From contig SCRN01000040.1 of assembly GCA_004322045.1 (NCBI GenBank), positions 434,001 to 498,000 of the forward strand: 64,000 bases of DNA. Direction: 5' to 3'. This DNA is from Paraburkholderia sp. (lineage in GTDB: Bacteria; Pseudomonadota; Gammaproteobacteria; Burkholderiales; Burkholderiaceae). Position numbers and translations under genes: made by a program. Below are positions 62,592-64,000 of this stretch, piece by piece; the stretch's first letter is position 1, and every line of letters begins with the position of its first letter. The notes under the pieces are model-generated. The model saw nothing but the letters and a program-made list of their open reading frames with translations. It made no database searches and was not told the DNA's origin.

Positions 62592-64000
62592 TTAGAACGC
62601 CGTCCCGATCTGGAATTGGAATTTCTGGTACTGGTCGCCGTTGTGCTTCTGCACCGGGAAACCCAAGCTGAGCTTGAGCGGCCCGATCGGCGAAATCCAT
62701 GCGAGACCCACGCCATAGCCGTAACGCAAGCCGTTCGACCCGGTCGTGCTGATACCCGGAGCGGTATCGCCCCACACGTTGCCGCCATCGAAGAACGTGA
62801 ACACGCGCAGCGTGCGATCGTACCCCGTGCCCGGCAGCGGGAATGTGAGTTCGATATTGCCGACGACCATTTTCGAGCCGCCGATCGGGTCGTTCGTCGA
62901 CGTATCCCGCGGACCAAGCGAACTCGGCTCATAGCCGCGCACCGAACCGATACCGCCCGCGAAGTAGTTCTTGAAGATCGGGAACGGCTTGCCGCCGAGG
63001 CCGTTGCCGTAACCGCCCTGGACGTTCAATCCCAGCACGAAGCCGCGCGCGAACGAGTAGTAATACTGCGCTTGCAGGTCGGCCTTGTAGTACTGCGTCG
63101 CACCCACTGGCGTGCCGTACTCGGCGTTCGCCTGCGTGAAATAGCCGCGGCTCGGTACGAGCGCACTATCGCGGGCGTCGCGCGACCAGCCCACCGTCAG
63201 CGGGATGTTGTTCGATACACGACCGAATTCGTTGACGTAGTTCTTATAGCTTTGCGGCGTGGTCGAATCGACATCGAGCTTGTTCTGCTCGAAGCCCGCG
63301 CCGAAGAACACCGTATCGACTTCCGAGAACGGAATCCCGAACTTCAGGTCGCCGCCCGCGGTGATGATGCGGAAACTCGAGTTGGTCGAGTAGTAAAGCG
63401 GCTGCGTCGTACGGTAGTAGACGTCGGTGATCCGCTTGATGCCGTCGACCGTGAAGTACGGATCCACCTGCGTGACGGTAAGGGTGCGGTAGGTCCGCGC
63501 CGTGTTCACGTTGACGGACAAGCTCGTGCCGGAACCGAACACGTTGTCTTGCGAAATACCGGCCGAGAGCACGACCTTGTCGGTGGACGAGAAACCTGCG
63601 CCGAGCGTAATTGCGCCCGTCGGTTTTTCCGTGACCTTGACGTCGACGTCGACCTGGTCGGCCGTGCCTGCCACGGGCACCGTCGTCACGTCGACGTCGG
63701 TGAAGTAGCCGAGGCGGTTGATCCGATCCTTCGACAACGCGAGGCGGCTCGAATCGAACCACGAGCTTTCGAGCTGACGCATTTCGCGGCGAACGACCTC
63801 GTCGCGCGTGCGCGTATTGCCGACGACGTTGATGTGCCGGACATAGACGCGACGGCTGGGATCGACCTGCAACGTCAGCGCGACCTTGTGATGCACTTGG
63901 TCGATCTCGGGCTGCGCGTTGACATTGGCGAACGCGTAACCGTACTCACCGAGCTTATCGACGATCGCTTTCGTCGTGGCTTGCAGCTTGGCGGCCGAGA
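62592..64000 (-). CDS. bamA: Outer-membrane assembly factor BamA (partial, 5' end outside window)
   Basis: The window contains the last ~469 residues. These include the end of the POTRA region (YVRHINVVGNTRTRDEVVRREMRQLESSWFD is POTRA5) and the 16-strand beta-barrel, with the loop-6 motif IGSVRGYEPSSLGPRD and the terminal strand FQFQIGTAF ending in Phe, the outer-membrane insertion signal. The frame remains open to base 64000. It catalyses insertion of beta-barrel proteins, and is followed by skp, lpxD, fabZ, lpxA and lpxB in conserved order. Confidence 0.98.
   Translation of the reverse strand, partial: SAAKLQATTKAIVDKLGEYGYAFANVNAQPEIDQVHHKVALTLQVDPSRRVYVRHINVVGNTRTRDEVVRREMRQLESSWFDSSRLALSKDRINRLGYFTDVDVTTVPVAGTADQVDVDVKVTEKPTGAITLGAGFSSTDKVVLSAGISQDNVFGSGTSLSVNVNTARTYRTLTVTQVDPYFTVDGIKRITDVYYRTTQPLYYSTNSSFRIITAGGDLKFGIPFSEVDTVFFGAGFEQNKLDVDSTTPQSYKNYVNEFGRVSNNIPLTVGWSRDARDSALVPSRGYFTQANAEYGTPVGATQYYKADLQAQYYYSFARGFVLGLNVQGGYGNGLGGKPFPIFKNYFAGGIGSVRGYEPSSLGPRDTSTNDPIGGSKMVVGNIELTFPLPGTGYDRTLRVFTFFDGGNVWGDTAPGISTTGSNGLRYGYGVGLAWISPIGPLKLSLGFPVQKHNGDQYQKFQFQIGTAF

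Overview
The window is high-GC chromosomal DNA from a member of the Burkholderiaceae (Burkholderia, Paraburkholderia, Caballeronia or Trinickia type). The main reasons are the right-hand housekeeping block (guaA, guaB, rnfH, ratA, smpB, ppsA, ppsR, TrmH-type methylase, rnhB, lpxB, lpxA, fabZ, lpxD, skp, bamA), the PuuD-type urate hydroxylase pathway and the complete acetoin dehydrogenase cluster. Genus and species cannot be fixed from the sequence alone.

Region 1 (1-16.1 kb) is a purine salvage and catabolism locus. It has two genes of a BMP-type nucleoside ABC importer, a LysR regulator, an 8-oxoguanine deaminase-like enzyme, uraH and puuD, and a long minus-strand train: gntR, NCS1 permease, hydantoin/allantoin racemase, puuE, uraD, alc, allA, ending at a strong terminator. 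Together these take urate to glyoxylate and urea. Inserted are an orphan FlhD-like regulator, a four-helix membrane protein and two short ORFs that have their own ribosome binding sites.

Region 2 (15.1-24.1 kb) holds ldcA, tadA, a DUF1992 gene, an oxidoreductase/LysR pair, a leaderless-looking binding protein, a monooxygenase-fold protein and a deoR-MFS pair.

Region 3 (23.4-30.9 kb) is the acetoin system: acoR, then acoX-acoA-acoB-acoC and a lipoate-ligase-like gene. A textbook sigma-54 promoter and a perfect palindrome lie between acoR and acoX. No E3 gene is present.

Region 4 (about 31-45 kb) is accessory DNA. After a GlcG/HbpS gene and an oxidoreductase/LysR pair come an IS66 scrap, a decapitated dehydrogenase, and two stretches each bounded by a copy of the guaA 3' end. 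The intact guaA carries the third copy, next to a broken tyrosine integrase. The larger stretch carries an intact five-gene catabolic operon (DUF1537 kinase, PdxA2-type dehydrogenase, phosphate-binding TIM barrel, cupin, cyclase) with a divergent MocR regulator. This is the best candidate for an undescribed pathway.

Region 5 (45-64 kb) is core genome: GMP synthesis, tmRNA tagging, phosphoenolpyruvate synthase with its regulatory kinase, and the lipid A / outer-membrane assembly operon. The window ends inside bamA. A 21-bp perfect inverted repeat sits between ppsA and ppsR.
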